Shown here: piece by piece, positions 50,242 to 60,282 of the stretch
Numbering within the stretch: position 1 is the stretch's first letter
How the letters are laid out: each line of letters opens with the position of its first letter
Assembly (NCBI RefSeq): GCF_039872765.1
Contig: NZ_JBDPZC010000008.1
Coordinates: 207,296 to 271,295 of the forward strand
Direction of reading: 5' to 3'
Source: Roseateles_B flavus
GTDB lineage: Bacteria; Pseudomonadota; Gammaproteobacteria; Burkholderiales; Burkholderiaceae_C
Length of the DNA stretch: 64,000 nucleotides
The notes under the pieces: generated by a model
Seen by the model: only the letters and a program-made list of their open reading frames with translations
Database searches by the model: none
What the model was told of the DNA's origin: nothing
Made by a program: the position numbers and the translations under genes

Positions 50242-50907
50242 TCAGCCCTTGGCCTTCATGGCCGCCATCTGGCGGTCGGTGTCGGCCTTGCGGTCGGCGG
50301 CGACCTTCTGTGCGGCGGGGCGCTCGCCGACCAGCTTCGCATGGCTCTTCCAGTCCACGCCATGGGCGGCCAGCAGGTCCTCGCCCAGCACGGCCTTGGT
50401 GGCCATGGCGACCAGGGGCAGGCTGACCCAGGCGGCGCAGTCGGCCTGCGTGAAGGTGTCACCGCCCACATAGGGCGCGAAGCGGGCCAGGCGCTTGAAG
50501 GCGGGGATGTTCTTGTTGAGCGTCTTGCGCACCCACTCCTGCTTCGACTCGCTGACCGTGCCGCCGAAGAAGGCCTGCGCATAGAGCTCGCGCGCCACCA
50601 GCTCCAGGTGCAGCTCGATGAAGGCGGTCAGCTCGCGCAGCTTGGCTGCAGCGAAGGGGTCGGCCGGCAGCAGCGGGTGCGCGGGGAAGGCGGCTTCCAG
50701 GTAGTCCATGATGACCTGGCTCTCGCACAGCGGGCCCTGCGGCGTCTTGAGGAAGGGCACCTTGCCCAGCGGCGAGCAGCTCAGCACGGCCTCGTCGGCC
50801 GACTTGGTCATCACCAGCTCTTCCTGGAAGGGGATCTGCTTCTCCAGCAAGGCCAGCTTGACCTTGTTGTAGTAGTTGGACAGGGTCAGGCCGCACAGCG
50901 TGATCAT
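50242..50907 (-). CDS. Glutathione S-transferase family protein
   Basis: 221 residues. An N-terminal thioredoxin-like domain (MITLCGLTLSNYYNKVKLAL, with the SNYYNKV active-site loop and the SQVIMDYLE glutathione-binding Glu/Ser motif) and a C-terminal all-helical domain (about 90-215). It likely conjugates or reduces a small electrophile with glutathione in the cytoplasm. It precedes the cupin gene on the same strand by 79 bp. Confidence 0.85.
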   Translation of the reverse strand: MITLCGLTLSNYYNKVKLALLEKQIPFQEELVMTKSADEAVLSCSPLGKVPFLKTPQGPLCESQVIMDYLEAAFPAHPLLPADPFAAAKLRELTAFIELHLELVARELYAQAFFGGTVSESKQEWVRKTLNKNIPAFKRLARFAPYVGGDTFTQADCAAWVSLPLVAMATKAVLGEDLLAAHGVDWKSHAKLVGERPAAQKVAADRKADTDRQMAAMKAKG

Positions 50908-50993
50908 CGGTGTCTCCCAGGCGTGGTTTGGAGTGCGCGAAGTCTAGGCGGATGGCGCCGTGCGTGCTGGCGCCCGTGCGACAGGAGTCGCCC

Positions 50994-51887
50994 TCAGCGA
51001 TTCACCAGCACGATGCCCAGCACCAGCCCGGCCATCGCGGCCATCAGCCGGCCCGAGATGGCCTCGCCCAGCAGGGCGCTGCCGGCCAGCAGGCCGAAGA
51101 GCGGCGTGCTCAGCGTGAAGCTGGCCAGGCGGGTGGCGGGGTAGTGGCGGATCAGCCAGAACCACACGAGGTAGCTGATGAAGGACACGATCACCGCCTG
51201 GAAGCCGAACAGCCCCGCCAGGCGCCAGCTCCACTGCAGGGGCCAGGCCTCGCCGGTGCAGACGGCGCCGGCGCACAGCAGCAGGGCCGAGACGGCCAGC
51301 TGGTAGAACAGGGTCTTTTCGGCGCTGGCCGTGGACAGCCGCGTCGCGCGGATGGCCAGCGTGGTGCCGCCCCACAGCAGCGCTGCCAGCAGGCCCAGGG
51401 CATCGCCCAGCCATTGGCGCGGTGCATCCGGGGCCGGCGCGCCGAAGCCCTCCGCAAAGGCAAAGGCCACGGCGCCGAAGGCCAGCAGCAGGCCCGCACT
51501 CTGGCGCAGGCTCAGGCGTTCCGCGCGCGCGATGAAGGGCATGCCCAGGGCCACGACGAAGGGCGAGAGGTAGATCCACACCACCATGCGCGCCGCCGTC
51601 GTGTACTGCATGCCGGCGTAGATGCAGGCGAACTCGGCTGCGAAGAGCGTGCCCACCAGCAGGCCGCCGGGCAGGCTGCCGTCGCGGTCGAACAGCGGGA
51701 TGCCGCGGGCGCGTGCCCAGGCCCACACCAGCACTGCCGCCACCAGGGAGCGCAGGCCGGCCTGCCACAGGGGCGTGATCTCGGTCAGCGCCGCCTTGAT
51801 GGCCACCTGGCCCAGGCCCCACAGCAGGCAGCAGGCCAGCAGGGCGCTGATGGCGAAGAGATCCAGATGGGCGCGGCGTTCGGTCAT
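50994..51887 (-). CDS. EamA/DMT-family metabolite exporter
   Basis: 297 residues from the ATG at 51887; the frame extends 77 codons upstream without similarity. Ten hydrophobic helices in two EamA repeats (about 12-140 and 155-290), with LLWGLGQVAIKAALTEITPL and LLWGGTTLAIRATR near the repeat starts. It is an inner-membrane drug/metabolite transporter; substrate not evident. Confidence 0.88.
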   Translation of the reverse strand: MTERRAHLDLFAISALLACCLLWGLGQVAIKAALTEITPLWQAGLRSLVAAVLVWAWARARGIPLFDRDGSLPGGLLVGTLFAAEFACIYAGMQYTTAARMVVWIYLSPFVVALGMPFIARAERLSLRQSAGLLLAFGAVAFAFAEGFGAPAPDAPRQWLGDALGLLAALLWGGTTLAIRATRLSTASAEKTLFYQLAVSALLLCAGAVCTGEAWPLQWSWRLAGLFGFQAVIVSFISYLVWFWLIRHYPATRLASFTLSTPLFGLLAGSALLGEAISGRLMAAMAGLVLGIVLVNR

Positions 51888-52108
51888 GGCGGGTACTGCG
51901 GGTGAAGAAGGGAGACGGCCGGCGCGCGAGCGCACCGGGCGGGTGCATTGTGCGGGCATCCACGCACGAGGGTGGCGCACGGCGGGCGAGGGGCGACGAT
52001 CGATGCCCGCCGCCGGTGCGTGGCCAGCGCCGTTGCGGATTCGGCGCTGGCACGGGGCTTGCGCAGCCCTGCCTGTCCTGATGAACTCGAACGATGGAGG
52101 GAAGCCCC

Positions 52109-52606
52109 ATGCACACATCCACCCTGCCGCCCGTGGCGGCCACCGGCCTGCGCCTGCGCCTGGACGACCTCAGCGACCCGCGCATCGCCGCGCTGCTGGA
52201 GGAGCACCTCGCGGACATGCGGCGCGTGTCACCGCCGGAAAGCGTGCATGCGCTGGACCTCGAGCGGCTGAAGCGGCCCGAGGTCCGCTTCTGGACCGCC
52301 TGGGATGCGTCGGGGGAGCTGCTGGGCTGCGGTGCCCTCAAGCGCCTCAGCGGTGACCATGCCGAGCTGAAGTCCATGCGCACCGCCACCGCCGCCCGCG
52401 GCCGCGGCGTGGCCCGCGCGGTGCTGAACCGCCTGCTGGACGACGCGCGCGACCAGGGCGTGCGCCGCCTGAGCCTGGAGACCGGCCCGCAGGACTTCTT
52501 CGCGCCTGCGCATGCGCTGTATCGCTCCGCTGGTTTCGAGGCCTGTGGTCCCTTCGAAGGCTACGTGGAGGATCCCTACAGCCTCTTCATGACCCGCACG
52601 CTCTGA
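52109..52606 (+). CDS. GNAT-family N-acetyltransferase
   Basis: 165 residues from the ATG at 52109, preceded by GGAGGG. The GNAT motif A is TATAARGRGVARAVLNRLL and motif B is HALYRSAGFEACGPF. The sequence MRTATAARGRG and ending YSLFMTRTL are like the YjhB/PhnO-like small-molecule acetyltransferases. Substrate unknown. Confidence 0.85.
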   Translation: MHTSTLPPVAATGLRLRLDDLSDPRIAALLEEHLADMRRVSPPESVHALDLERLKRPEVRFWTAWDASGELLGCGALKRLSGDHAELKSMRTATAARGRGVARAVLNRLLDDARDQGVRRLSLETGPQDFFAPAHALYRSAGFEACGPFEGYVEDPYSLFMTRTL

Positions 52607-52621
52607 GCCGCCGCGCCAGGC

Positions 52622-53194
52622 TCAGCGCTTGCCACCGCGCAGCAGGAGCATCCCGCACAGCAGCCCCGCCGCTGCACCGGCCAGATGCGCGAAGGGCGCG
52701 ATGGGCACGTCCCAGCCGATCACCGTGCGCAGTGGCGCTCCGAGGGGTTGCTCCGACAGCAGCTTGAGCACCAGCCCCAGGCCGATGGCCGCGCCCAGCG
52801 CACGCTCGCGCCCCTTGCGCTGCCACAGCATCACCACCAGCACGGCCACGCCGGCATGCAGCACGCCGGACAGCCCGCCGTAGCGGTGCAGGCCCGGCTG
52901 CAGCAGCAGTCCCAGCTGCGTCAAGGGCCAGGCGATGAACCAGGCCAGGGCCGCGCGGCCGCCGGGCTCGCTGGCCCAGCCCAGCAGGGCCAGGACCAGG
53001 CAGCCGGCGAGGTTGGCCAGCAGGTGATGCCAGCTCCAGTGCACCAGGGCGCCCGTCCACAGGCGCCAGGGCTGATGCCAGACGAGATCGGCCTGCCAGT
53101 CCACGCGGGCGCTGGGCAGCAGGGAGGTGGCGAGCAGGGCGGCCAGCAGGGCCAGCGCCGCGGCGGCGGCGCAGAGGGTGGTCCAGGCGCGCAT
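52622..53194 (-). CDS. rrtA: Rhombosortase (rhomboid-type intramembrane serine protease)
   Basis: 190 residues with about six TM helices. The catalytic Ser is S109 in GGLSGVLHAG and the catalytic His H170 in PFAHLAG; HWSWHHLLANL (52-62) is the rhomboid signature. The compact size and motif match the rhombosortase group, which removes C-terminal GlyGly-CTERM sorting signals from exported proteins. Its start overlaps the glnE stop (TGATG), an odd partner. No GlyGly-CTERM protein is seen in this window, so its targets must lie elsewhere. Confidence 0.85.
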   Translation of the reverse strand: MRAWTTLCAAAAALALLAALLATSLLPSARVDWQADLVWHQPWRLWTGALVHWSWHHLLANLAGCLVLALLGWASEPGGRAALAWFIAWPLTQLGLLLQPGLHRYGGLSGVLHAGVAVLVVMLWQRKGRERALGAAIGLGLVLKLLSEQPLGAPLRTVIGWDVPIAPFAHLAGAAAGLLCGMLLLRGGKR

Positions 53195-55980
53195 CAGTTC
53201 GTGGTCTCAGCGGGGAAGACGGCCTGCCACAGGGCCAGCACGGCGGCCCGCAGCGGGGCCGTGCCCTGCGCGGCCTGTGCGGCCTCGTCCAGCGCGGTGC
53301 TCTGCTCGTCCAGGCGGGCCCGGTGCTGCAGGCGGCGCAGTTCGCGGTAGGCATTGGCCGCATCACGGCCTACGCCGGCAGGCAGCAGGCCGGCGTCCTC
53401 GGCCCGTTGCAGCAGGGCGATGTTGCCGGCGTTGGCCAGCAGCTCGGGATGCTGGCCAGAATGCGCCAGGATCAGGTATTGCAGCGCGAACTCCGCGTCC
53501 ATCATGCCGCCCGGGCTGTGCTTGACGTCGAAGAGCCCCGGCTTCACCGGCCGCGCCGAACGCACCTTCTCGCGCATGGCCTGCACCTCCTGGCGCAGGG
53601 CCTGCGGATCGCGCGGGGCGGTCAGCACCTGGCGGCGCACGTCCTCGAAGCGCTGGGCCAGGCCGGCATCGCCCGCGCAGAAGCGCGCCCGGGTGATGGC
53701 CTGGTGCTCCCAGGTCCAGGCGGTGTTGCTGCCGCGGCCGACCTGGTAGTTGCCGAAGGAGCTCATGGAGGTCACGAGCAGGCCGGAGTTGCCGTTGGGC
53801 CGCAGGGCGGTGTCGATGTCGAAGAGCTCGCCCGCGGCCGTGCGCAGGGTCAGCCAGGTGATGAGCTTGCGCACGAAGGCGGCGTAGACCTCGGGGGCGT
53901 TCTCGTCGGTGTCCTGCTCGTTGTCATAGAGGAAGACGACGTCGAGGTCGCCGCCATAGCCCAGCTCCTTGCCGCCCAGCTTGCCGTAGGCGATGACGGC
54001 GAAGCGCGGCTGCTCGCGGTGCTTCTGCTTCAGGCGGGACCAGGCCCAGTCGATCACGCACTGCAGCGTGGCATCGGCCAGGGCCGAGAGGTCGTCGGCC
54101 ACCTGCTCGACGGTGATCTCGCCCTCGACGTCGCGCACCAGGGTGCGGAAGACCTCGGCATGGTGGGCGCGGCGCACGCTGTCCAGCAGGGCTTCCTCGT
54201 CGGCCTCGCCGTGCTGGGCCCAGGCGTCGTGGCGGGCCTGGAGGTCGGCGATGAAGGTGGCGCCGTCGAAGCGCTCGTGCAGCAGCCGGGTGTCGGCGAG
54301 TTCGTCGATCACGCCGGGGTGCTGCATCAGGTAGCGCATGGGCCAGCGGGCCAGGCCCAGCAGGCGCAGCAGGCGCGTCTGCACCGAGGGGCGCTCGACC
54401 AGCAGGGCCAGGTAGCTCTCGCGGCGCAGCAGGGGCTCCATCCAGTCGATGAAGCGCAGGGCGGCGTCCAGGCTGCATTCGCCGTCGCGCACCCCGAGGG
54501 CGGCGCGGCCGACCAGCTTGGCCAGGCGCAGCCGGGACTCCTCGCGCAGGTTCTGCACCCGCGGCTGCTGCGCCCAGCGCCGCACGGCCTCGGCCAGCTC
54601 GGGCGGCAGCTTTTCCAGGAATTCGTCGGCGTCCACCGGCAGAGGCGGGCCGCCGCACTGGCCCTTCTTGCAGCCACCCGCGGAGGGCGCCTGGCCGTCG
54701 TGCAGCAGGGCGTCGAACTCGGTGGCCACCAGCTCGCGGACCTCGCACAGCCGGTCCAGCAGCTGGCAGGCGTCGGCGCTGCAGGGCAGGTCCATGGAGC
54801 GGGCGATCCAGCCCAGGTCCTCGTCGCAGCCGGGCAGGCAGTGGGTCTGCTGGTCGTCCAGGAACTGGATGCGGTGCTCGATGCGGCGCAGGAAGTCGTA
54901 GGCCTGGGCCAGCTTCTCGGCGGTGAGGGGCTTCATCAGGCCGCGCGCGGCCAGACGGCCCAGGGCCTTGACGGTGGAGCGGGTGCGGATCTCGGGGAAC
55001 TGGCCGCCGCGCACCACCTGCAGCAGCTGCACGATGAACTCGATCTCGCGGATGCCGCCGCGCGAGAGTTTGACGTCATTGGCGCGCTCGGGGCGGCCGG
55101 CGGCGCGGCGCTGGGCCTCGTCGCGGATCTTGCGGTGCAGCTGGCGCAGGCCCTCGAAGACGCCGTAGTCCAGGTAGCGGCGGTAGACGAAGGGCGTCAC
55201 CAGGGAGCGCAGGGCCACGGCTCGCGAAGGCGGCTCGCCGGGCTCGGGCTGGAGGGGGGCCACGACCCGGCTCTTGAGCCAGGCGAAGCGCTCCCACTCG
55301 CGGCCCTGCACGAGGAAATACTCCTCCAGCATCGACAGGCTCACCACCGGCGGCCCGGAGTTGCCGTTGGGCCGCAGGGCGAGGTCCACGCGGAAGACCT
55401 GGCCGTCCTCGGTGACGTCGCCGATCAGGGCGTAGAGCCGCTTGGCCACCAGGCCGAAATACTCATGGGCGGTGATGACCTTGGGCCCCAGGGTCTGGCC
55501 GTCGTCCTCGTAGACGTAGATCAGGTCGATGTCGGACGAGACATTGAGCTCCCGCCCGCCCAGCTTGCCCATGCCCACGACCCAGAACTCGATGGGCTCG
55601 CCGGCCTCGTTGCGGGGCTCGCCGTTGATCTCGTCCTGCTCCAGCCGGGCCTGCCGCAGGGCGGCGCACAGGGTCACCTCGGCCAGGGTGGTCATGGCCT
55701 CGGTGATGGCGGGCATGGGGGCGGCCAGCTCGATGTCGGCCACGGCCAGGCGCTCCAGCACCAGGTGGCGGCAGACCCGCAGGCTGCTGGCCAGCGTGCG
55801 GCCGCCGGCGAGCAGCCGGTCGATGAGGGCCTGCATGGCCTCGCGCCCCGGGATGCCGGGCGGCAGCAGGGGCAGCTCGGTCTCGTAGCGGCGGCGTATG
55901 CGCTGCACGAAACGGCTGTGGGCGGCGCTGGCGGCGGGATTGGCGCCGGGCTTCGTAAAACTTTGCTCCACGGTGCTCAT
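53194..55980 (-). CDS. glnE: Bifunctional glutamine synthetase adenylyltransferase/adenylyl-removing enzyme
   Basis: 928 residues from M at 55980. Two nucleotidyltransferase domains are present: the N-terminal (adenylyl-removing) has GKLGGRELNVSSDIDLIY (S149-D152) and the C-terminal (adenylylating) has GKLGGKELGYGGDLDVVF, both with the DxD pair. It modifies glutamine synthetase in response to PII state. The length is normal. It is divergent from yhdP, as in many Burkholderiales. Confidence 0.96.
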   Translation of the reverse strand: MSTVEQSFTKPGANPAASAAHSRFVQRIRRRYETELPLLPPGIPGREAMQALIDRLLAGGRTLASSLRVCRHLVLERLAVADIELAAPMPAITEAMTTLAEVTLCAALRQARLEQDEINGEPRNEAGEPIEFWVVGMGKLGGRELNVSSDIDLIYVYEDDGQTLGPKVITAHEYFGLVAKRLYALIGDVTEDGQVFRVDLALRPNGNSGPPVVSLSMLEEYFLVQGREWERFAWLKSRVVAPLQPEPGEPPSRAVALRSLVTPFVYRRYLDYGVFEGLRQLHRKIRDEAQRRAAGRPERANDVKLSRGGIREIEFIVQLLQVVRGGQFPEIRTRSTVKALGRLAARGLMKPLTAEKLAQAYDFLRRIEHRIQFLDDQQTHCLPGCDEDLGWIARSMDLPCSADACQLLDRLCEVRELVATEFDALLHDGQAPSAGGCKKGQCGGPPLPVDADEFLEKLPPELAEAVRRWAQQPRVQNLREESRLRLAKLVGRAALGVRDGECSLDAALRFIDWMEPLLRRESYLALLVERPSVQTRLLRLLGLARWPMRYLMQHPGVIDELADTRLLHERFDGATFIADLQARHDAWAQHGEADEEALLDSVRRAHHAEVFRTLVRDVEGEITVEQVADDLSALADATLQCVIDWAWSRLKQKHREQPRFAVIAYGKLGGKELGYGGDLDVVFLYDNEQDTDENAPEVYAAFVRKLITWLTLRTAAGELFDIDTALRPNGNSGLLVTSMSSFGNYQVGRGSNTAWTWEHQAITRARFCAGDAGLAQRFEDVRRQVLTAPRDPQALRQEVQAMREKVRSARPVKPGLFDVKHSPGGMMDAEFALQYLILAHSGQHPELLANAGNIALLQRAEDAGLLPAGVGRDAANAYRELRRLQHRARLDEQSTALDEAAQAAQGTAPLRAAVLALWQAVFPAETTN

Positions 55981-56120
55981 GGCTGGGATGCCCCTGGGTA
56001 AGATGCCGGTGCATTCCACGAGCGAAGGGCTGCCGTGCGCTTCAGCACGCGCGCCGGCCGAGGCTTCGAATCAAAACTCATGGTGTCCACTGCCGATTCC
56101 CGGCCTCTCGTGCCTCTGTC

Positions 56121-59100
56121 ATGTCTTCGCTGATTGCCCACACGCTTGCCGCTGTCAGGCGTCCGCTGCGCTGGACGCGCCGCTGCATGCGCTGGGCGGT
56201 CGTGAGCCTGCTGCTGCTGTGCACCTTGCTGCTGGCCGCGTGGCTCACGCTTCACTGGGCGATTCTGCCGCAGCTGGATCGTTGGCGTGCGCCCTTGGAG
56301 CAACAGGCCTCCAAGGCGCTGGGGTTGAAGGCCGAGATCGGCCGCCTGGAGGCCGAGCCCGGCGCCTGGCTGCCCGCCCTGACCTTGCACGACCTGCGCC
56401 TCAGCGACGCCCAGGGCCGCACGGCCCTGCGCCTGCCCGAGGTGAAGGCGGTGCTGTCCCTGCGCTCGCTCTACGCCCTGGAGCTCCGCTTCGCCCAGCT
56501 GCTGATCAGCAAGCCCGAGCTGGAATTGCGGCGCGACAAGGCCGGCCGCATCTTCGTGGCGGGCCTGGACATCGCCGAGGGCGAGCGCGCCAGTGACGGC
56601 GCCGAGCTGGCCGACTGGTTCTTCTCGCAGCCCGAGTTCGTCATCCGCCAGGGGCGCATCCGCTGGGTGGACGAAAAGCGCCAGGCCCCGCCCCTGGAAC
56701 TCAGCGGCCTGGACCTGGTCATGCGCAACGGCCTGCTGCACCACGATGTGCGCCTGGACGCCACGCCGCCGGCCGCATGGGGCCAGGCCTTGAGCCTGCG
56801 CGGCCGCTTCAAGCAGGCCCTGCTGAGCCGCCCCAGCGAGTTCCAGCGCTGGAGCGGCGAGCTCTTCGCCGACCTGCCCCGGGCTGACGTTCGCGAGTTG
56901 CGCCGCTACCTGGACCTTCCCTTTGAACTCTCCGAGGGCGACGGCGCCCTGCGCGCCTGGGCCGAGATCCGCGAGGGCCAGCCCCAGGCTCTGACCCTGG
57001 ACATGGCGCTGCGCTCGGTGCGCATGCGGCTCTCGCCGCGGGTCGACGTGCTGGACCTCGGCGGTATCGCCGGCCGCCTGGAGCTGCGCCGCAGCGGCGC
57101 CCAGCTGACCCTGGCCGCGAAGCAGCTGGGCTTCGAGCTGGACGACCGCCTGGTCTGGCCCCGCAGCGACTGGTCCCTCAGCGTCACGGAGGAGCAGGCC
57201 GGCCCGCGCGGTGTCAGCCGGGACGTGACCCAGGCCCCGGCGCCCGGTGGCATCGTGGGCGGCGAGCTCAAGGCCCAGCATCTGGACCTCGACCTGCTGG
57301 CCCGCATCGCCACCAAGCTGCCCCTGGGCGAGCAGCTGCGCCAGCTGATCGACGACATCGCCCCCCAGGGCGTGCTCAGCGAGCTCAGCGCCGGCTGGGA
57401 GGGCAGCCTGGACGCTCCCCGGCGCTACCGGGCCCGCGGCCAGCTGCAGCAGTTCAGCATGCAGGCCCAGGCCGGGGCTGACGCCGTCCACATGGGCCGC
57501 CCCGGCCTGGATGGCGCCAGCCTGCGCTTCGAGGCCACCGAGCGTGGCGGCCAGGCGCAGCTGCACATCGCCGAGGGCTCGGTCGTCTTTCCCGGCGTCT
57601 TCGAGGCGCCGCGCATCCCCATCCAGCGGCTGTCGGCCCAGCTGGACTGGCGCATCGAGCCGCGCGCCCAGGGCCTGCCCCTGATCGAGCTGAAGGCCAG
57701 CGAGGTCAGCGTGGCCAACGAGGACCTGCTGGGCGAGCTGGAGGCCACCTGGCGCACCGGCAGCGGCGAGGGCGTGGGCCGCGGCGGGCGCCTGCCTGGC
57801 CTGCTGGAGCTCAACGGCCGGCTGTCCGAGGTCAAGGCCGCGGCGGTGTGGCGCTACCTGCCCCTGGGCGTGGGGGACCAGGCCCGCCACTATGTGCGCG
57901 ACGCCGTGCTGGACGGCACGGCCGGCAATGTGCAGTTCCGCAGCCGTGGCGATCTCTGGGACTTCCCCTATGACCGCAGCAAGGACGGCCAGTTCCGCAT
58001 CAGCGCCCAGGCGCGCGACGTCCTGCTGGCCTATGTGCCCAGCCACGCCGCGCGTGATGGCAGCCCCGCTTATGAATCGCCCTGGCCTGTGATGGAGCGA
58101 GTGCAGGCCGAGCTGCTCTTCGATCGCGGCAGCATGAGCATCCGCAACGGGCGCGCCCAGGTGCTGGGCTACGAGCTGGGCAATGTGCACGGTGGCATCA
58201 AGGACCTGATCCATCACCAGGTGCTCGAGCTGGAAGGCAGCGGGCGGGGGCCGGCGTCGGAGCTGATCCGCTTCGTCAATGTCTCGCCCGTGGGCCGCTT
58301 GACGGGCAACGCCCTGGCCACCGCCTCCGGCAATGGCAATGCCGGGCTCAAGCTGAACCTGCAGATGCCGCTGGACCATGTCGACGCGACGCAGCTCAAG
58401 GGCAGCGTGCAGCTGCAGGGCAACGACCTGCGCCTGCGACCCGACGTGCCCCTGCTGGGCGCTGCACGGGGCCGGGTCGACTTCGATCACAAGGGCATGC
58501 AGATCGTGGGCGGCCAGGCCCAGGTCCTGGGCGCCGAGGCCAGCTTCGAGGGCGGCAGCCAGAAGGACGGCAGCCTGCGCTTCACCGGCCAGGGCACGGC
58601 CACCGCCGAGGGCCTGCGCCGGGCTTCGGAGATGGGCCTGCTGAGCCGCCTGGGCAGCTTCATGAGCGGGCAGGCGGCCTACCGGCTGCAGCTGGGCATC
58701 CGCGGCGGCGCCACCGAGATCACCGTGCAGTCCTCCCTGCAGGGCCTGGGCGTGGACCTGCCCGCGCCCCTGCGCAAGGAGGCCGACGCCAGCCTGCCCC
58801 TGCTGTACCAGACCCAGGCGGCGGGGCCGCAGCGCGACGAGCTCCGGCTGGATGTCGGCACCCTGCTTCATGCCCAGTACCAGCGCGACACCAGCGATCC
58901 GGAGGCGCCCCGGGTGCTGCGCGGCGCCCTCGCCGTCGAGGACCGGCTGCCCGCCCTGCCGGACAGCGGCGTGCTCTTCCAGGCCCGGCTGGGGCGCGTG
59001 CAGGCCGATCCCTGGCTGGCGGTGGAAAGCCAGCTGATGGGCGGCGCGGCCGGCGGCACGGGTGAAGGCGGTTACGGCCCCAGCCGCATCCAGCTGCAGG

Positions 59101-60272
59101 CCCAGCAGCTGCTGGCGGGCGGCCGCGCCATCAACAAGCTCAGCGCCACGCTCAATCGGGCGGATGCCTGGTCCTGGCGCGGCACGCTCGACGCCGAGCA
59201 GCTCGCCGGCCAGGTCGAGTGGCGCGACAACGCCGCGCCGCAGGGCGGCCGGCTCTTCGCCCGCCTGAGCCGCCTCTCCCTGCCCAAGAGCGAGGCCGAT
59301 TCCGTCAGCCAGCTGCTGGACAAGTCCGATGCCCAGGTGCCGGCGCTGGACGTGGTGGTCGACGATTTCGAGCTGCGCGGCAAGCGCCTGGGCCGGCTGG
59401 AGGTCGAGGCTCAGCTGCAGGGCCCGCGCCTGCCCGGCGGGCGCGAGTGGAAGCTCAACCGCCTGCAGCTCAAGAGCGCCGACGCCACGCTCAGCGCCAC
59501 CGGCCAGTGGAAGGCCGAGAGCGGCCAGAGCCAGCGCCGCACCCAGCTGGACTGGCAGCTGGAAGTGGCCGACGCCGGCAAGCTGCTGGAGCGCATGGGC
59601 CAGGGTCAGGTCTTGCGCAACGGCCGAGGCAAGCTGCACGGCCAGCTGGGCTGGCAGGGTTCGCCGCTCTCGCCCGACTACGCCAGCATGGCAGGCCAGC
59701 TCAATGTGGCCCTGGACGCCGGCCAGTTCCTCAAGGCCGATCCCGGCGTCGGCCGCCTGCTGGGCGTGCTGAGCCTGCAGAGCCTGCCGCGGCGCCTGCT
59801 GCTGGACTTCCGCGATGTCTTCGCCGAAGGCTTCGCCTTCGACAGCTTCGAGGGCGACGTGCGCATCGAGCGCGGCCAGGCCCGCAGCGAGAACCTGCGC
59901 ATGCGCGGCGTGCAGGCCCTGGTGCTGATGGACGGCACGACCGACCTGGCCCGCGAGACCCAGGACCTGCGCGTGCTGGTCGTCCCCCAGGTCAATGCGG
60001 GCGGCGCCTCGCTGGCCTATGCCGCCATCAACCCTGCCATTGGCCTGGGCACCTTCCTGGCCCAGCTGCTGCTGCGCAAGCCCATGGCGGCCGCGGGCAC
60101 CAGCGAATTCCATGTGACCGGCACCTGGGAATCGCCCAAGGTCGAGGAAGTGCCGCACAAGGGCGGCGTGCCCGAGGAGGCGGCCAGCCAGCCGGCGGGC
60201 AGCGGCTCGGCGCCCGCGTCCGGCAAGCCGTCGGCCTCTGCCCCGCCCGCACCGCCCACCTTCACGCCCTGA
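56121..60272 (+). CDS. yhdP: YhdP-family AsmA-like phospholipid transport protein
   Basis: 1383 residues. One N-terminal TM helix (about 28-50) and a very long periplasmic region of repeating beta-grooves end with an AsmA/DUF3971-type C-terminus (LLGVLSLQSLPRRLLLDF, then FEGDVRIERGQARSENLRM). YhdP, TamB and YdbH form inner-to-outer-membrane bridges for phospholipids. The C-terminal 40 residues are a Pro/Ala/Ser-rich tail. The gene follows glnE divergently and is 10 bp upstream of the nitrilase gene. Confidence 0.92.
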   Translation: MSSLIAHTLAAVRRPLRWTRRCMRWAVVSLLLLCTLLLAAWLTLHWAILPQLDRWRAPLEQQASKALGLKAEIGRLEAEPGAWLPALTLHDLRLSDAQGRTALRLPEVKAVLSLRSLYALELRFAQLLISKPELELRRDKAGRIFVAGLDIAEGERASDGAELADWFFSQPEFVIRQGRIRWVDEKRQAPPLELSGLDLVMRNGLLHHDVRLDATPPAAWGQALSLRGRFKQALLSRPSEFQRWSGELFADLPRADVRELRRYLDLPFELSEGDGALRAWAEIREGQPQALTLDMALRSVRMRLSPRVDVLDLGGIAGRLELRRSGAQLTLAAKQLGFELDDRLVWPRSDWSLSVTEEQAGPRGVSRDVTQAPAPGGIVGGELKAQHLDLDLLARIATKLPLGEQLRQLIDDIAPQGVLSELSAGWEGSLDAPRRYRARGQLQQFSMQAQAGADAVHMGRPGLDGASLRFEATERGGQAQLHIAEGSVVFPGVFEAPRIPIQRLSAQLDWRIEPRAQGLPLIELKASEVSVANEDLLGELEATWRTGSGEGVGRGGRLPGLLELNGRLSEVKAAAVWRYLPLGVGDQARHYVRDAVLDGTAGNVQFRSRGDLWDFPYDRSKDGQFRISAQARDVLLAYVPSHAARDGSPAYESPWPVMERVQAELLFDRGSMSIRNGRAQVLGYELGNVHGGIKDLIHHQVLELEGSGRGPASELIRFVNVSPVGRLTGNALATASGNGNAGLKLNLQMPLDHVDATQLKGSVQLQGNDLRLRPDVPLLGAARGRVDFDHKGMQIVGGQAQVLGAEASFEGGSQKDGSLRFTGQGTATAEGLRRASEMGLLSRLGSFMSGQAAYRLQLGIRGGATEITVQSSLQGLGVDLPAPLRKEADASLPLLYQTQAAGPQRDELRLDVGTLLHAQYQRDTSDPEAPRVLRGALAVEDRLPALPDSGVLFQARLGRVQADPWLAVESQLMGGAAGGTGEGGYGPSRIQLQAQQLLAGGRAINKLSATLNRADAWSWRGTLDAEQLAGQVEWRDNAAPQGGRLFARLSRLSLPKSEADSVSQLLDKSDAQVPALDVVVDDFELRGKRLGRLEVEAQLQGPRLPGGREWKLNRLQLKSADATLSATGQWKAESGQSQRRTQLDWQLEVADAGKLLERMGQGQVLRNGRGKLHGQLGWQGSPLSPDYASMAGQLNVALDAGQFLKADPGVGRLLGVLSLQSLPRRLLLDFRDVFAEGFAFDSFEGDVRIERGQARSENLRMRGVQALVLMDGTTDLARETQDLRVLVVPQVNAGGASLAYAAINPAIGLGTFLAQLLLRKPMAAAGTSEFHVTGTWESPKVEEVPHKGGVPEEAASQPAGSGSAPASGKPSASAPPAPPTFTP

Positions 60273-60282
60273 GGAGAAGCCC

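Noticed and set aside
53323..56001. Open frame of 892 codons antisense to glnE
   Set aside because: Both nucleotidyltransferase motifs of glnE are on the minus strand; the antisense frame is Gln/Ala/Leu/His biased.
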